A stretch of DNA of 64,000 bases from Sphingomonadaceae bacterium (GCA_947463325.1 CANHQT010000002.1:1-64000), one strand, 5' to 3'. Shown: positions 23,291-33,506, counted from the stretch's first letter. The notes: a model not told the origin generated them from the letters alone. Translations and numbers: made by a program.

Positions 23291-24480
23291 CGGGCCCCCG
23301 TGGCTGCCGCCGCTTCTGGGCTCCCGTCCCTGTGCGTGGCCTTCCACTCCATCGCCCGCCGCACGCGCGTCTCGACCGATGGGTGGGTGTAGAACAGCGC
23401 CTCCTGCACCGGGTGCGGGCGCGGGTACCGATATTCGGCGGTCTTCACCAGTGCACCGGCCAGCGCGTCGGGCAGATTGACCGTGCGCAGCGAATAGGCA
23501 TCGGCCTCGCTTTCGCCCATGCGCGTCATGGTGTTGGTGATCGGCAGCGCGAACATGCCGAGCAGGCCGACGGTGAAGATCAGCACTGGCAGCCCCACGG
23601 TATCGCCGACCTCGGCCTTGCTACCGAACAGACGCGCGAAGCGGGGATAGAGTCGGTCCGCGAGGAAGAAGAGCAGCATCGCCAGCAGCGAAAGGACGAT
23701 CACCTGCCGCCAGATATGGCCCAGCACATAATGGCCGATCTCGTGACCCGTGACCGCCTTCACCTCGTCGAGGCTCGCTTCGCCCAGCGCGACGTCGGAA
23801 ATGGCGATGCGCGCGGATCCTAGCACCCCGGAAACATTGGCTGTGAAATTGTTCGACTGGCGCGATCCGTCATACACGAACAACCGGTCGTGCGGGATGC
23901 CGGCCTCGTCTGCCATTTCCAGCAGTGCCGTGCGCACCGGCCCTTCGGGTACCGGCTTATATTCGTTGAACAAAGGTTCGATGACGACCGGGGAAAGCAG
24001 CAGCACCAGAGATACGGTGCCGGCGGTCAGCCCGCCCGACCACAACCACCAGCGCTTGCCGGTGTGGCGGATCAGCGCATAGACGCCGACGAAGAACAGC
24101 GCCCCCATGACCGATGTGATGGCGATGCCGATCGCATCCTGCATCAGGAAATCGCTCAGCGGTTGGCTGGTGCGGCCATAGCTGCGCTCGCGCCCCCATT
24201 CCTCCCACACCGACCAGGGCAGGGTGATCACGGCGCTGATCACGAAGAAAGTGACCCCGACCAGCCATGTGCGCAGAAAAGAGCCGCGCTGTTCCAGCTT
24301 TGCCGCTACCCGCTCCAGGATGCCGAGCCGCACGATGATCAGCGTCGCCACGGCGGACACGACCAGTCCCCACAGCAGCATCCAGTGGTTGCCTATGGTA
24401 TAGGCGGCGGCCTTGGCCAGTGCCTCCGGTCCCAGGCTGTCGATATAGGCGGCGGTTGCCTGTGCTGGATCGAAAGTCAT
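23287..24480 (-). CDS. M48 family metalloprotease (Ste24/CAAX prenyl protease 1-like)
   Basis: 397 aa, membrane-embedded. Zinc motif VTGHEIGHYVLGH lies near 263-275 with a downstream Glu in MGESEADAYSLR. Hydrophobic segments near 28-50, 68-86, 108-130, 149-170 and two after the active site match the Ste24 layout. The bacterial members are membrane proteases of unknown substrate, perhaps for quality control. SD AAAGGAGGAAG lies upstream of the ATG, and a good sigma-70-type promoter overlaps the dapB stop. Confidence 0.9.
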   Translation of the reverse strand: MTFDPAQATAAYIDSLGPEALAKAAAYTIGNHWMLLWGLVVSAVATLIIVRLGILERVAAKLEQRGSFLRTWLVGVTFFVISAVITLPWSVWEEWGRERSYGRTSQPLSDFLMQDAIGIAITSVMGALFFVGVYALIRHTGKRWWLWSGGLTAGTVSLVLLLSPVVIEPLFNEYKPVPEGPVRTALLEMADEAGIPHDRLFVYDGSRQSNNFTANVSGVLGSARIAISDVALGEASLDEVKAVTGHEIGHYVLGHIWRQVIVLSLLAMLLFFLADRLYPRFARLFGSKAEVGDTVGLPVLIFTVGLLGMFALPITNTMTRMGESEADAYSLRTVNLPDALAGALVKTAEYRYPRPHPVQEALFYTHPSVETRVRRAMEWKATHRDGSPEAAAATGAR

Positions 24481-24519
24481 CAGGCGCTTCCTCCTTTGCA
24501 GCTGACGGCAATTGCTTGT

Positions 24520-24547
24520 GTATTATTCAAGCAATACACTGTGTCAA
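24520..24547 (-). promoter_or_regulatory. Predicted sigma-70-type promoter of the M48 gene, with nested dyads
   Basis: On the minus strand, TTGACA (24547-24542) and TAATAC (24525-24520) are 16 nt apart, about 40 bp before the start codon. ATTGCTTG/CAAGCAAT (24511-24535) and GTGTATT/AATACAC form nested inverted repeats over the -10 region, a possible operator. Confidence 0.6.
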
Positions 24548-25275
24548 CCCAACCCCAGCACATCTTCCATCGTGTAACGGCCGGCTGCCTGTCCGGTCAG
24601 CCAGACAGCGGCGCGGACCGCGCCGCGCGCGAAGATGGCGCGGCTTTCGGCGTGGTGGGACAGGGTGATGCGTTCGCCCTCGGTCGCGAAGATCACGTCA
24701 TGATCGCCGGCGACCGATCCGCCACGCAAGGATGCAAAGCCGATAGCGCCGCGCTCTCGCGCGCCGGTATGGCCGTCGCGCCCGCGCTCGCTCTGGCTGG
24801 CAAGGTCAGTGCCGCGCGCCTCTGCTGCCGCTTCGCCCAGTAACAATGCGGTACCGCTCGGCGCGTCGACTTTGTGGCGGTGGTGCATCTCGACGATTTC
24901 GATGTCCCAATCTTCGCCTAGCCGCGCGGCTGCCTGCCGCACCAGCGCTGCGAGCATGGTGACGCCCATGGATGTGTTGCCGGTCTGCAGCACGGGGATG
25001 GTGCGTGCCGCCTCATCAATCAGCCAATGGTGCCGTTCGGTCAAACCAGTGGTCCCGATGACAATGGGAATGCCCGCCGCCACTGCCGCATCGAGCGTGG
25101 CTTCGAGCGCGTCGGGTACGGAAAAATCGACCAGCACATCGCTGCTCGCGGCGAGAGCAGACGCATCGCCACCACGGTCGATGCCGCCCGCATGGGTTAG
25201 CCCGGCTTCGGCCACCACGTCGCATAGTGCGGCGCCCATACGACCTTCGCTGCCGATGATGCCAATATGTGTCAT
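24544..25275 (-). CDS. dapB: 4-hydroxy-tetrahydrodipicolinate reductase
   Basis: 243 aa. The nucleotide motif GIIGSEGRMGAALCD is at the N-terminus, and the family signature EMHHRHKVDAPSGTALLLGE lies near 131-150, with catalytic His and Lys. It reduces 4-hydroxy-tetrahydrodipicolinate using NAD(P)H in the diaminopimelate/lysine route. A 230-bp leader with a mini-ORF and two hairpins lies upstream, pointing to leader-based control. It ends in the M48 promoter. Confidence 0.95.
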   Translation of the reverse strand: MTHIGIIGSEGRMGAALCDVVAEAGLTHAGGIDRGGDASALAASSDVLVDFSVPDALEATLDAAVAAGIPIVIGTTGLTERHHWLIDEAARTIPVLQTGNTSMGVTMLAALVRQAAARLGEDWDIEIVEMHHRHKVDAPSGTALLLGEAAAEARGTDLASQSERGRDGHTGARERGAIGFASLRGGSVAGDHDVIFATEGERITLSHHAESRAIFARGAVRAAVWLTGQAAGRYTMEDVLGLG

Positions 25276-25295
25276 GACATTTGCCTAGCCGCTTG

Positions 25296-25315
25296 CCCGC
25301 ATTTGTAAATGCGGG
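25296..25315. promoter_or_regulatory. 20-bp palindrome just upstream of dapB
   Basis: CCCGCATTTGTAAATGCGGG has 9-bp perfect arms around GT, about 21 bp before the dapB start. It could fold as an RNA hairpin near the ribosome site or act as a DNA operator. Confidence 0.5.
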
Positions 25316-25326
25316 AGGAAATGAAG

Positions 25327-25357
25327 AAGGGCCGCCGGGGCAATCCCGACGACCCTT
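25327..25357 (-). terminator. Hairpin between leader ORF and dapB (terminator or attenuator candidate)
   Basis: The minus-strand RNA forms a 13-bp stem (AAGGGUCGUCGGG with CCCGGCGGCCCUU, two G-U pairs) around a 5-nt loop. It is followed by CUUCAUUU, a weak U tract. It lies 57 nt after the mini-ORF stop. Confidence 0.5.
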
Positions 25358-25414
25358 CCGCATGGTCAGCGAACGGAGGGTTTCCCCGCCGGAACGCGTC
25401 TGGCGCGCCTTAAA

Positions 25415-25471
25415 TCAGTCGCGCACGCTCCGAAAGAAACCGACCGACCTCTTAGCTGGACCATGAGACAT
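25415..25471 (-). CDS. 18-aa leader peptide ORF with a perfect extended Shine-Dalgarno
   Basis: It encodes MSHGPAKRSVGFFRSVRD and is too short for the ORF track. It is preceded by GAAAGGAGGTGATCC, the exact complement of the 16S 3' tail. An in-frame upstream ATG at 25504, with its own AAAAGGAG, would give a 29-aa form in which the strong ribosome site is internal coding sequence. The peptide has no lysine run as in classical attenuators. Together with the hairpins it may regulate dapB, or it may be an independent small protein; no family is recognised. Confidence 0.5.
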   Translation of the reverse strand: MSHGPAKRSVGFFRSVRD

Positions 25472-25699
25472 CGGATCACCTCCTTTCGCTAGTTGAACAC
25501 ACATGTGCGCACTCCTTTTTCCGTCGCGGCACGGGGACGAAACTGAATCAGGATGAATCGCAGCGCAAGTCTAAAAATGCGGCTGCAGACAGGCGCACGA
25601 AAATAGTTGAAACGCTGGCGCCGCGAATTAACTTTGCTGTCAGTAAGCGGTGCGAAACGACATCGCGATAATCCGCCTTCACCCCCTTCCGGAGAGACT

Positions 25700-27067
25700 A
25701 TGACCGCGCTTGCCCATACGTTCGAGGCCAATCCCCACTGGCTGCCGCGCAACCCGCCGAACGCGCTCGATCATATTCCGGGAGATGACGGTTGGCCGCT
25801 GGTCGGCAATACGTTCAAGCTGCTCGCTGATCCGGTGGCCTTCGCGCGCCGGATGGTCGCGACCTACGGGCCGGTTTATCGCAACAAGAGCTTCGGCGGG
25901 CGCGGTGTTCAGCTGGTCGGGCCGGAAGCGAATGAACTGGTGCTGTTCGACCGCGAAAAGATCTTCAGTTCCGAACAGGGCTGGGGGCCGGTGCTCAACC
26001 TCCTCTTCCCGCGTGGCCTGATGCTGATGGACTTTGAAAAGCATCGCGCTGACCGCCGTACGCTTTCCGTCGCCTTTAAGCCGGAACCGATGCGTCTTTA
26101 CGCCGATGCCCTCAATCAGGGGATCGCCGCACAGATCGGAAACTGGCAAGGCGCCATCTCTTTTTATCCGAAAATCAAGCAGTTGACGCTTGATCTCGCC
26201 GCCACCAGCTTCCTCGGCATCCCCTGGGGCCCGGATGCTGACCGCATCAACACAGCATTCGTCGACATGGTGCAGGCCTCGGTCGGAATCGTCCGTCGCC
26301 CGCTGCCCGGCACAGCCATGGGCCGGGGCGTCGCGGGCCGCAAATTCCTTGTCGACTATTTCACCCCGATGGTCCCCGTCCGCCGGGCTTCGAATGGCGA
26401 GGATATCTTCACCCAATTCTGTCAGGCGAAGGATGAAAACGGGGAATATCTCCCTGTCGATGCCATCGTCGATCATATGAACTTCCTGATGATGGCGGCG
26501 CATGACACCATCACCAGCTCGCTGACCTCGATGGTCTGGCTGCTCGCCAAAAATCCCGAGTGGCAGGGCAAGGTGCGGGAAGAGATGCTGGCGGTTTCAC
26601 CTGCGGGTGAGGGCATCGGCCACAATGCGCTCGGCGATCTCGTGCTCACCGAAATGGCATTCAAGGAATCGCTGCGGATGATCCCGCCGGTGCCTGCCAT
26701 TCCGCGCCGTGCGCTCAAGGATTTCGAATTTGGTGGATACCGCATTCCGGCGGGAACCAATGTCGGTATCAACCCCAGCTACACCCACATGATGGAGCAA
26801 TATTGGCCAGAGCCGGAAAAGTTCGATCCGATGCGCTTTGCGCCAGAGGCAGTGCGCGAACGGCACAAATATGCGTGGGTCCCGTTCGGCGGCGGCGCGC
26901 ACATGTGTCTGGGGCTGCACTTTGCCTATATGCAGGCCAAAATCTTCCTCCACCATGCACTGACCCGCTACCGCATCACGGTCGCGGATGGTTATGCACC
27001 GGACTGGCAGATGTGGCCGATCCCCCAGCCGAAGGACGGTCTGAAGGTCCGCTTTGAACCGATCTAG
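25700..27067 (+). CDS. Cytochrome P450
   Basis: 455 aa from ATG 25700 after GGAGAG. The I-helix motif is MMAAHDTITSSL (~262-273), a variant of AGxDTT. The ExxR is KESLRM (~323), and the heme loop PFGGGAHMCLGLHFA (~395) carries the thiolate Cys. There is no N-terminal membrane anchor, so it is a soluble bacterial class needing separate ferredoxin partners, none of which is adjacent. The substrate is unknown. It converges on the suf-associated SRPBCC gene with 4 nt between the ends. Confidence 0.93.
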   Translation: MTALAHTFEANPHWLPRNPPNALDHIPGDDGWPLVGNTFKLLADPVAFARRMVATYGPVYRNKSFGGRGVQLVGPEANELVLFDREKIFSSEQGWGPVLNLLFPRGLMLMDFEKHRADRRTLSVAFKPEPMRLYADALNQGIAAQIGNWQGAISFYPKIKQLTLDLAATSFLGIPWGPDADRINTAFVDMVQASVGIVRRPLPGTAMGRGVAGRKFLVDYFTPMVPVRRASNGEDIFTQFCQAKDENGEYLPVDAIVDHMNFLMMAAHDTITSSLTSMVWLLAKNPEWQGKVREEMLAVSPAGEGIGHNALGDLVLTEMAFKESLRMIPPVPAIPRRALKDFEFGGYRIPAGTNVGINPSYTHMMEQYWPEPEKFDPMRFAPEAVRERHKYAWVPFGGGAHMCLGLHFAYMQAKIFLHHALTRYRITVADGYAPDWQMWPIPQPKDGLKVRFEPI

Positions 27068-27071
27068 ACGG

Positions 27072-27539
27072 TCACTGGTAGGCGAAGCCGGCATTCACGA
27101 GGTTGCGCCAGCGCCGCTGGCGGTGACGGTAGAATATCTTGGCGAATGATGTGACGACTGGTGTCAGCCATCCGGCGTCGATGTGTATTATGTCAGTATA
27201 GCGGGCGCCGCAGCCTTCGGGTTCGATTTCGATCCAATGGTCCCAGCGGCGAATGAGGGGGCCGTAGCCGTTGTCGCGCACCACATGCCGGCCCGGTGTC
27301 GCTGTGGGAAGTTCGATGCCGATCACCTGCCAGCCGATGGGCAGGAAGCCGAACATGAACATCCAGGTTTCATGCTGCCCCTCCGTCCATCGCTCGGCTG
27401 GCCAGCGCGCGCCCTTGGGCACGAAGCGGATCAGCGGCCAGGCAACATGGTGCAGGAGGCGCGGGGTCTGCACATGATCCCACACCGTTTCGGGTGATGT
27501 GGGCAGATGCGTGGATATGCTGACTGTGCGTACCGCCAT
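27072..27539 (-). CDS. SRPBCC (polyketide cyclase/START-like) family protein
   Basis: 155 aa. The fold is suggested by the N-terminal strand and the phrase SISTHLPTSPETVWDHVQTP, typical of coenzyme/ligand-binding SRPBCC proteins. No catalytic residues are evident. It is the last gene in the suf operon: its ATG overlaps the sufA stop as TGATG, so it is co-translated with the Fe-S genes. A role in lipid or cofactor binding near Fe-S assembly is only contextual. Confidence 0.75.
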   Translation of the reverse strand: MAVRTVSISTHLPTSPETVWDHVQTPRLLHHVAWPLIRFVPKGARWPAERWTEGQHETWMFMFGFLPIGWQVIGIELPTATPGRHVVRDNGYGPLIRRWDHWIEIEPEGCGARYTDIIHIDAGWLTPVVTSFAKIFYRHRQRRWRNLVNAGFAYQ

Positions 27540-27901
27540 CAGACCGTGAAGCTTTCGCCGCAGCCGCAGCTGCCTTTGGCATTGGGGTTGGCAAAGGTGA
27601 AGCCGGCGGTGAAATCATCCTCCACCCAGTCCATCACCGATCCCACCAGATAGAGCACACTTGCCCCGTCGATGAAGAACAGGCCACCCGGCGTTTCGAT
27701 CCGCTCGTCAAAGGCTTGCGCCTCGTTCACATAATCGACGGAATAGGCGAGGCCGGAGCAGCCGCGGCGCGGGGTCGACAGCTTGACGCCGATGGCACCT
27801 TCCGGCGCGCTGCCCATCAGCTTGGCGATCCGCGCTTCGGCAGCCGGCGTCAGCGTCACGGCGGCGGGGCGCTGGCGGGCTTTGGTGTCCGTTGTCATCA
27901 C
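27539..27901 (-). CDS. sufA: SufA/IscA-type Fe-S cluster carrier
   Basis: 120 aa of the HesB/IscA fold: RGCSGLAYSVDYV with the first cysteine (~48) and GSCGCGESFTV with the C-terminal CxC pair (~112-114). A-type carriers receive clusters from SufBCD and pass them to apo-proteins. Its start overlaps the DUF59 stop as ATGA, so it is translationally coupled. ErpA-like function is not excluded. Confidence 0.9.
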   Translation of the reverse strand: MMTTDTKARQRPAAVTLTPAAEARIAKLMGSAPEGAIGVKLSTPRRGCSGLAYSVDYVNEAQAFDERIETPGGLFFIDGASVLYLVGSVMDWVEDDFTAGFTFANPNAKGSCGCGESFTV

Positions 27902-28377
27902 AGCATCCCCAGTTCGAGGCGCGCTTCGTCGGTCATGTTACCAGGGCTCCAGGGCGGATCCCAGACGAGATTGACGTCGACGAGACCAACGCCGGGTACC
28001 GATCCTACCCGCAATTCCACTTCGCCGGGCATGGTTTCCGCGACCGGGCAATGCGGCGTGGTTAGGGTCATCGACACCGCAACATGATTGTCCGCGCCAA
28101 TCTCGACCCCATAGATAAGACCGAGATCGTAGATGTTCACCGGAATCTCGGGATCGTAGATTTCCTTGAGCGCATCGATGATCGCATCATATAGTTCGCC
28201 GCCCGGCGCCGTCGTGGGGACTTCAGCCGGCTTGTCAGCAAGAAACCCCGTGAGATAGTCGCGCTTGCGCTCGAGCTTCTCGCCCGCTGTTTCCTCCACG
28301 GCATCGGTTACCCGCGCACGGGGCGGGGGAGCCACGCTCTCGACCTCTTCGGTCATGATCCGACGCTGTTCGCTCAT
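27898..28377 (-). CDS. sufT: SufT/MIP18-type (DUF59) Fe-S assembly protein
   Basis: 159 aa. A variable, Pro/charged N-terminus (~1-55) precedes the DUF59 domain (YDAIIDALKEIYDPEIPVNIYDLGLIYG). TPHCPVAETM carries the conserved cysteine. The family helps mature Fe-S proteins. It overlaps sufS at its start (ATGA) and sufA at its end. Confidence 0.9.
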   Translation of the reverse strand: MSEQRRIMTEEVESVAPPPRARVTDAVEETAGEKLERKRDYLTGFLADKPAEVPTTAPGGELYDAIIDALKEIYDPEIPVNIYDLGLIYGVEIGADNHVAVSMTLTTPHCPVAETMPGEVELRVGSVPGVGLVDVNLVWDPPWSPGNMTDEARLELGML

Positions 28378-29600
28378 CCGAAAATCCTCCGCACGCGATC
28401 AAGGCCGCGCACCAGCGCGGCGATGTCGCCTCCGTCATTATAGATGCCAAAGCTCGCCCGCACCGTTGCGGGTAAGCCCAAATGGTCCATCAGCGGCTGC
28501 GCGCAATGATGGCCGGCACGCACCGCCACTCCGCCTTCGTCCAATATGGTGCCGACGTCATGGGGATGCACCCCCTCGACCGTAAAGCTAACGATCCCGG
28601 CCGAATCTTCCGGCCCGAGCAGGCGTACACTGTTCATGGCCGACAGTTCGGCGCGGCACTGGCGCACCAGTTCGGCCTCATGATGCGCGATTGTCTCCAT
28701 GCCGATCGCCTCGACATAGTCGATGGCGGCCGCAAGGCCGATCACTTCCACGATCGCCGGCGTTCCTGCCTCGAACCGCTGCGGCGGTGGGGCGTAGGTC
28801 GTGCCGGCAAAGCTCACCCGGTCTATCATTGCGCCGCCGCCCTGCCACGGCGGCATAGCAGCAAGGATGTCGGCCCGGGCCCACAGCACGCCGATACCGG
28901 TCGGGCCATAGAGTTTGTGGGCGGAAAATGTGTAGAAGTCCGCCCCCAGCGCCGCCATGTCGAGCGCCATGCGCGGCGCCGCCTGACAGCCATCGATCAG
29001 CAGCTTTGCGCCCACGCCATGCGCCAAGGCCGCTGCACGCGGCACATCAAGGACGCTGCCCATCACGTTGGAAACATGGGCAAGCGCAACCAGCTTGTGC
29101 GCCGGTGTCAGTATCTTTGCGGCGGCATCCAGATCAATCCGGCCATCCCCTGTCAGCGGGCAGACGTCGATCACTGCGCCGGTCCGTTCTGCCAGCATCT
29201 GCCAGGGGACGATATTGCTGTGATGCTCCAGCACCGACAGGAGGATGCGGTCGCCAGCGGCGATATTCGCCTGGCCCCATGTGTTGGCGACAAGGTTGAT
29301 CGCCTCGGTCGCGCCACGCACAAAGACGATCTCATTCTCATCGGCATGGATGAAGCGCGCCACGCGCCGCCGTGCCGCCTCAAAGGCGAGCGTCATGTCC
29401 GCCGACCGCTGATAGACGCCGCGATGCACGGTCGCATAGTCCGCGCCCATCGCCCGAACGGTCGCGTCGATTACCGCCTGCGGCTTTTGTGCCGTCGCCG
29501 CGGTGTCGAGATAATGCCAGTCACCCACACCGGGGAAATCGGCCCGCAGTCCGTCTCTCATCACCACATTCCGGTCGAGCGGAGGGGCCGCGATGCTCAC
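28374..29600 (-). CDS. sufS: Cysteine desulfurase SufS
   Basis: 408 aa, group II class-V aminotransferase. The PLP lysine is in FSAHKLYGPTGIG (~224), and the persulfide cysteine in VRAGHHCAQPLMDHLG (~360). Short spacing in the Cys loop is typical of SufS rather than IscS. It supplies sulfur from cysteine to the SufBCD scaffold. A SufE partner is not seen in the window. It is coupled to sufD upstream by ATGA. Confidence 0.95.
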   Translation of the reverse strand: MSIAAPPLDRNVVMRDGLRADFPGVGDWHYLDTAATAQKPQAVIDATVRAMGADYATVHRGVYQRSADMTLAFEAARRRVARFIHADENEIVFVRGATEAINLVANTWGQANIAAGDRILLSVLEHHSNIVPWQMLAERTGAVIDVCPLTGDGRIDLDAAAKILTPAHKLVALAHVSNVMGSVLDVPRAAALAHGVGAKLLIDGCQAAPRMALDMAALGADFYTFSAHKLYGPTGIGVLWARADILAAMPPWQGGGAMIDRVSFAGTTYAPPPQRFEAGTPAIVEVIGLAAAIDYVEAIGMETIAHHEAELVRQCRAELSAMNSVRLLGPEDSAGIVSFTVEGVHPHDVGTILDEGGVAVRAGHHCAQPLMDHLGLPATVRASFGIYNDGGDIAALVRGLDRVRRIFG

Positions 29601-30346
29601 AGCAGCGACCCCAGATATTCGGTCGCCCGCGCCTCCAGCGCTTCACCGGCATCACCCGCTTCGACAAACGCATCGGCGATGAACGCCTGCAGCATCAGCC
29701 GCTTGGCAACGGCGGGCGGGATGCCGCGCGCCGCCATATAGAAAAGGCCCATGGCCTCAAGCTCGCCCACCGTTGCGCCATGCGCGCACTTCACATCGTC
29801 GGCATAGATTTCCAGCTGTGGCACGGCATTGGCCGTCGCCCCGCGATCGAGCAGCATCGCCTTGACCGACTGTTCGGCATCCGTGCGCTGCGCATCGCGC
29901 GCGACATGCACCTTGCCGAGGAAGCTCCCCGTCGCCCGGCCGCCGAGGACCGAGCGTACGACCTGGTTTGACGTCGCGTCAGGCTCGGCATGGTCGATGC
30001 GCGTCACCACTTCGAGCGTCTGTGCACCCCCGCCGAGGATCGCTGCGCCCAGTTCCAAATGTGCGCCACTCGCCAGCCGCACAGCGACTTCGAGCCGGCC
30101 ATAATCATGCCCCGCAACCAGGCCGAACAGCGCCAGCCGCGCGCCTTCGCCCAGCTCCGCCTCAATCTGCAGGATGCCGCTTTCCGGCAGCGCATCCACA
30201 ATCCGCACCGCTTCCTCGCCCGCAGCAACTACGATCCGCTCGGGCGCCGCAAGCGTCGGCCAAACGCGTGTCAGCGCTGCATGATCGCTATAGCGCCAGG
30301 CCTCGTCGCGCCGGGTGGGGAGGGTGAGGGTCTGCATCGACGCCAT
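29597..30346 (-). CDS. sufD: Fe-S scaffold subunit SufD
   Basis: 249 aa, shorter than the ~420-aa E. coli SufD but usual for sphingomonads. The beta-helix core is recognisable, with the C-terminal signature DDVKCAHGATVGELEAMGLFYMAARGI, which includes the conserved His (HGAT). It pairs with SufB and SufC to assemble Fe-S clusters. Its start overlaps the preceding membrane-protein gene as TGATG. Confidence 0.92.
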   Translation of the reverse strand: MASMQTLTLPTRRDEAWRYSDHAALTRVWPTLAAPERIVVAAGEEAVRIVDALPESGILQIEAELGEGARLALFGLVAGHDYGRLEVAVRLASGAHLELGAAILGGGAQTLEVVTRIDHAEPDATSNQVVRSVLGGRATGSFLGKVHVARDAQRTDAEQSVKAMLLDRGATANAVPQLEIYADDVKCAHGATVGELEAMGLFYMAARGIPPAVAKRLMLQAFIADAFVEAGDAGEALEARATEYLGSLL

Positions 30347-30897
30347 CAGCCGGGTCTCTTCATGCGTATAAAGGTGAACAGATAGCTCGCGACTGTCACG
30401 GCACTGACAGCGGCGGCCGTGTGTGGCTCCGGCGTGAACCAGAAGGCAAGATAGCAGGCTATGCTGCGGCCCACGGCGTGCTGCATGCCAACGGGGTCAT
30501 TGGCTGCCGAGCCATAGGGAATCCAGACCAAGGACATCAGCACTGCGCCGCCCAGGATGATGATGTTCGGGTCCTGCGCAATCTGCGCGGCCGTGATCAC
30601 CAGCGGCCAAGTCAGCACCACCACTGCCGTGCCCTTGATGAACATCGGCATAAGCGGGTTCTTGGGGTCACCACGCCGGATCTTGTTGAGACCGCGCGCT
30701 TTGTCCAGCAGCAGACCCCCGGGCAGAATCATGCCGCTGCCGATCAGCACGATATAGGCGACCGTGTTGATGGGCAGATAGAGCGACGAGACGAGCACGA
30801 TGAGCCAGTAGACTGTGCCGACGATTGGCATCGACGTGCTGCTTCCGGCCAGAAAATCGGCCTGTAGTTCCTTCAGGCTGGCATTCGCGTCCATCAT
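30346..30897 (-). CDS. Multi-TM membrane protein embedded in the suf operon
   Basis: 183 aa with about five or six hydrophobic segments (for example VGTVYWLIVLVSSLYLPI, VAYIVLIGSGMILPGG, AVVVLTWPLVITAAQIA, IILGGAVLMSLVWIPYG). The opening LKELQADFLAG and the overall pattern are like small uncharacterised integral-membrane families. There is no transport or enzyme motif. It lies between sufC (11-nt gap) and sufD (overlapping), so expression is tied to Fe-S assembly; a link in function is unproven. Confidence 0.75.
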   Translation of the reverse strand: MMDANASLKELQADFLAGSSTSMPIVGTVYWLIVLVSSLYLPINTVAYIVLIGSGMILPGGLLLDKARGLNKIRRGDPKNPLMPMFIKGTAVVVLTWPLVITAAQIAQDPNIIILGGAVLMSLVWIPYGSAANDPVGMQHAVGRSIACYLAFWFTPEPHTAAAVSAVTVASYLFTFIRMKRPG

Positions 30898-30908
30898 GGT
30901 TTTGCTCC

Positions 30909-31649
30909 CTATGCCACCGCCTCGTACCCGCGTTCCTCGAGCTCGAGCGCGAGCTCCGGTCCGCCGGTGCGCACGATGCGCCCGCCGGAGAGGATGTGGA
31001 CATAGTCGGGCCGCACGATGTCGAGCAGCCGCTGATAGTGGGTGATCAGCAGCACCGCACGGTCGGGCCGGCGCATGATGCTGTTGATGCCCTCGCCGAC
31101 GATACGCAGCGCATCGATGTCGAGTCCCGAGTCCGTCTCGTCTAGGATAGCGAGAGCAGGGTCGATGATGCCCATCTGCACCATCTCGGCGCGCTTCTTT
31201 TCCCCGCCGGAAAAGCCGACGTTCACTGGTCGCTTGAGCATTTCCATATCCATGGAGAGGAGCGCCGCTTTCTCGCGCGCCAGCCGCATGAACTCCGCGC
31301 CTGACAGTGGCTCCTCGCCGCGCGCCTTGCGCTGCGCGTTCAGCGCCTCGCGCAGGAACTGGAGGTTGGAAACGCCGGGGATTTCGACCGGATATTGGAA
31401 GCCGAGGAATAGACCGGCTGCGGCCCGCTCGTGCGGTTCCAGGGCGAGCAGGTCTTCGCCCTTCAGCGTCGCGCTGCCCTCGGTCACCTCATAGCCGGGG
31501 CGTCCGGCGAGCGTGTATCCCAGCGTCGATTTGCCCGCGCCATTGGGGCCCATGATCGCATGGATCTCGCCCGCATTGATACTGAGCGACAGCCCCTTGA
31601 GGATCGGCTTGTCGGCAACAGTCGCATGAAGATTATGGATTTCCAGCAT
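30909..31649 (-). CDS. sufC: Fe-S assembly ATPase SufC
   Basis: 246-aa ABC-type ATPase. Walker A is GPNGAGKSTL (~35), the signature is FSGGEKKRAEM (~145), and Walker B is LAILDETDSGLDIDAL. This closely fits SufC, which drives the SufBCD complex. Its start lies 17 nt inside the upstream lipoprotein gene. Confidence 0.97.
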   Translation of the reverse strand: MLEIHNLHATVADKPILKGLSLSINAGEIHAIMGPNGAGKSTLGYTLAGRPGYEVTEGSATLKGEDLLALEPHERAAAGLFLGFQYPVEIPGVSNLQFLREALNAQRKARGEEPLSGAEFMRLAREKAALLSMDMEMLKRPVNVGFSGGEKKRAEMVQMGIIDPALAILDETDSGLDIDALRIVGEGINSIMRRPDRAVLLITHYQRLLDIVRPDYVHILSGGRIVRTGGPELALELEERGYEAVA

Positions 31650-32027
31650 TCTCTGTTCTCATCTGGTCAAGGATGCGCCCTTCGGCGGCAGTGACGATTC
31701 CGTTGGCGGCCTGTTCGAGCGTTTCGCGGCTGGCGAAGGGCACCTGCTCGCCAAGGCCATCGGCAATCAGATTGACCGCCGCCGCGCGCGCATCGGCAAG
31801 CGATGGCACCTCGGCAAAGCTCGCCGGCAACTGCCCGAACTCGGCCTTGTAGGCTTCGGCTGCACCGCGCAGGTCACCTGCATAGGATGTCACAACGCCC
31901 TGTGCTTCCGGTGGCAATTGCTCGGCCAGCGTCGCCGGATCGAGCAGCTTTTCGGTGTCGGGCACCATATCGCCGCAGGCGCCGAGGAGCGCGGCGCTGG
32001 CAACAGCAAGCAAAATCCGGCTCTTCA

Positions 32028-32028
<1 letters not shown>
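31633..32028 (-). CDS. Small lipoprotein encoded between sufB and sufC
   Basis: 131 aa. The signal peptide MKSRILLAVASAALLGACGD ends in a lipobox (LGAC), so the mature protein starts at Cys18 and is probably envelope-anchored. The rest is acidic and alanine-rich, with no known domain. Its start touches the sufB stop and its end overlaps sufC, so it is firmly inside the operon. A lipoprotein in a cytosolic Fe-S operon is unusual. Confidence 0.8.

Positions 32029-33506
<1,478 letters not shown>

Noticed and set aside
25472-25486. GGATCACCTCCTTTC looking like the end of a 16S rRNA gene
   Set aside because: Only 15 nt match and the preceding bases are not 16S; on the minus strand it is an extended Shine-Dalgarno before a mini-ORF.
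28482-29741. 419-aa plus-strand ORF opposite sufS
   Set aside because: Shadow of sufS; no recognisable motif.
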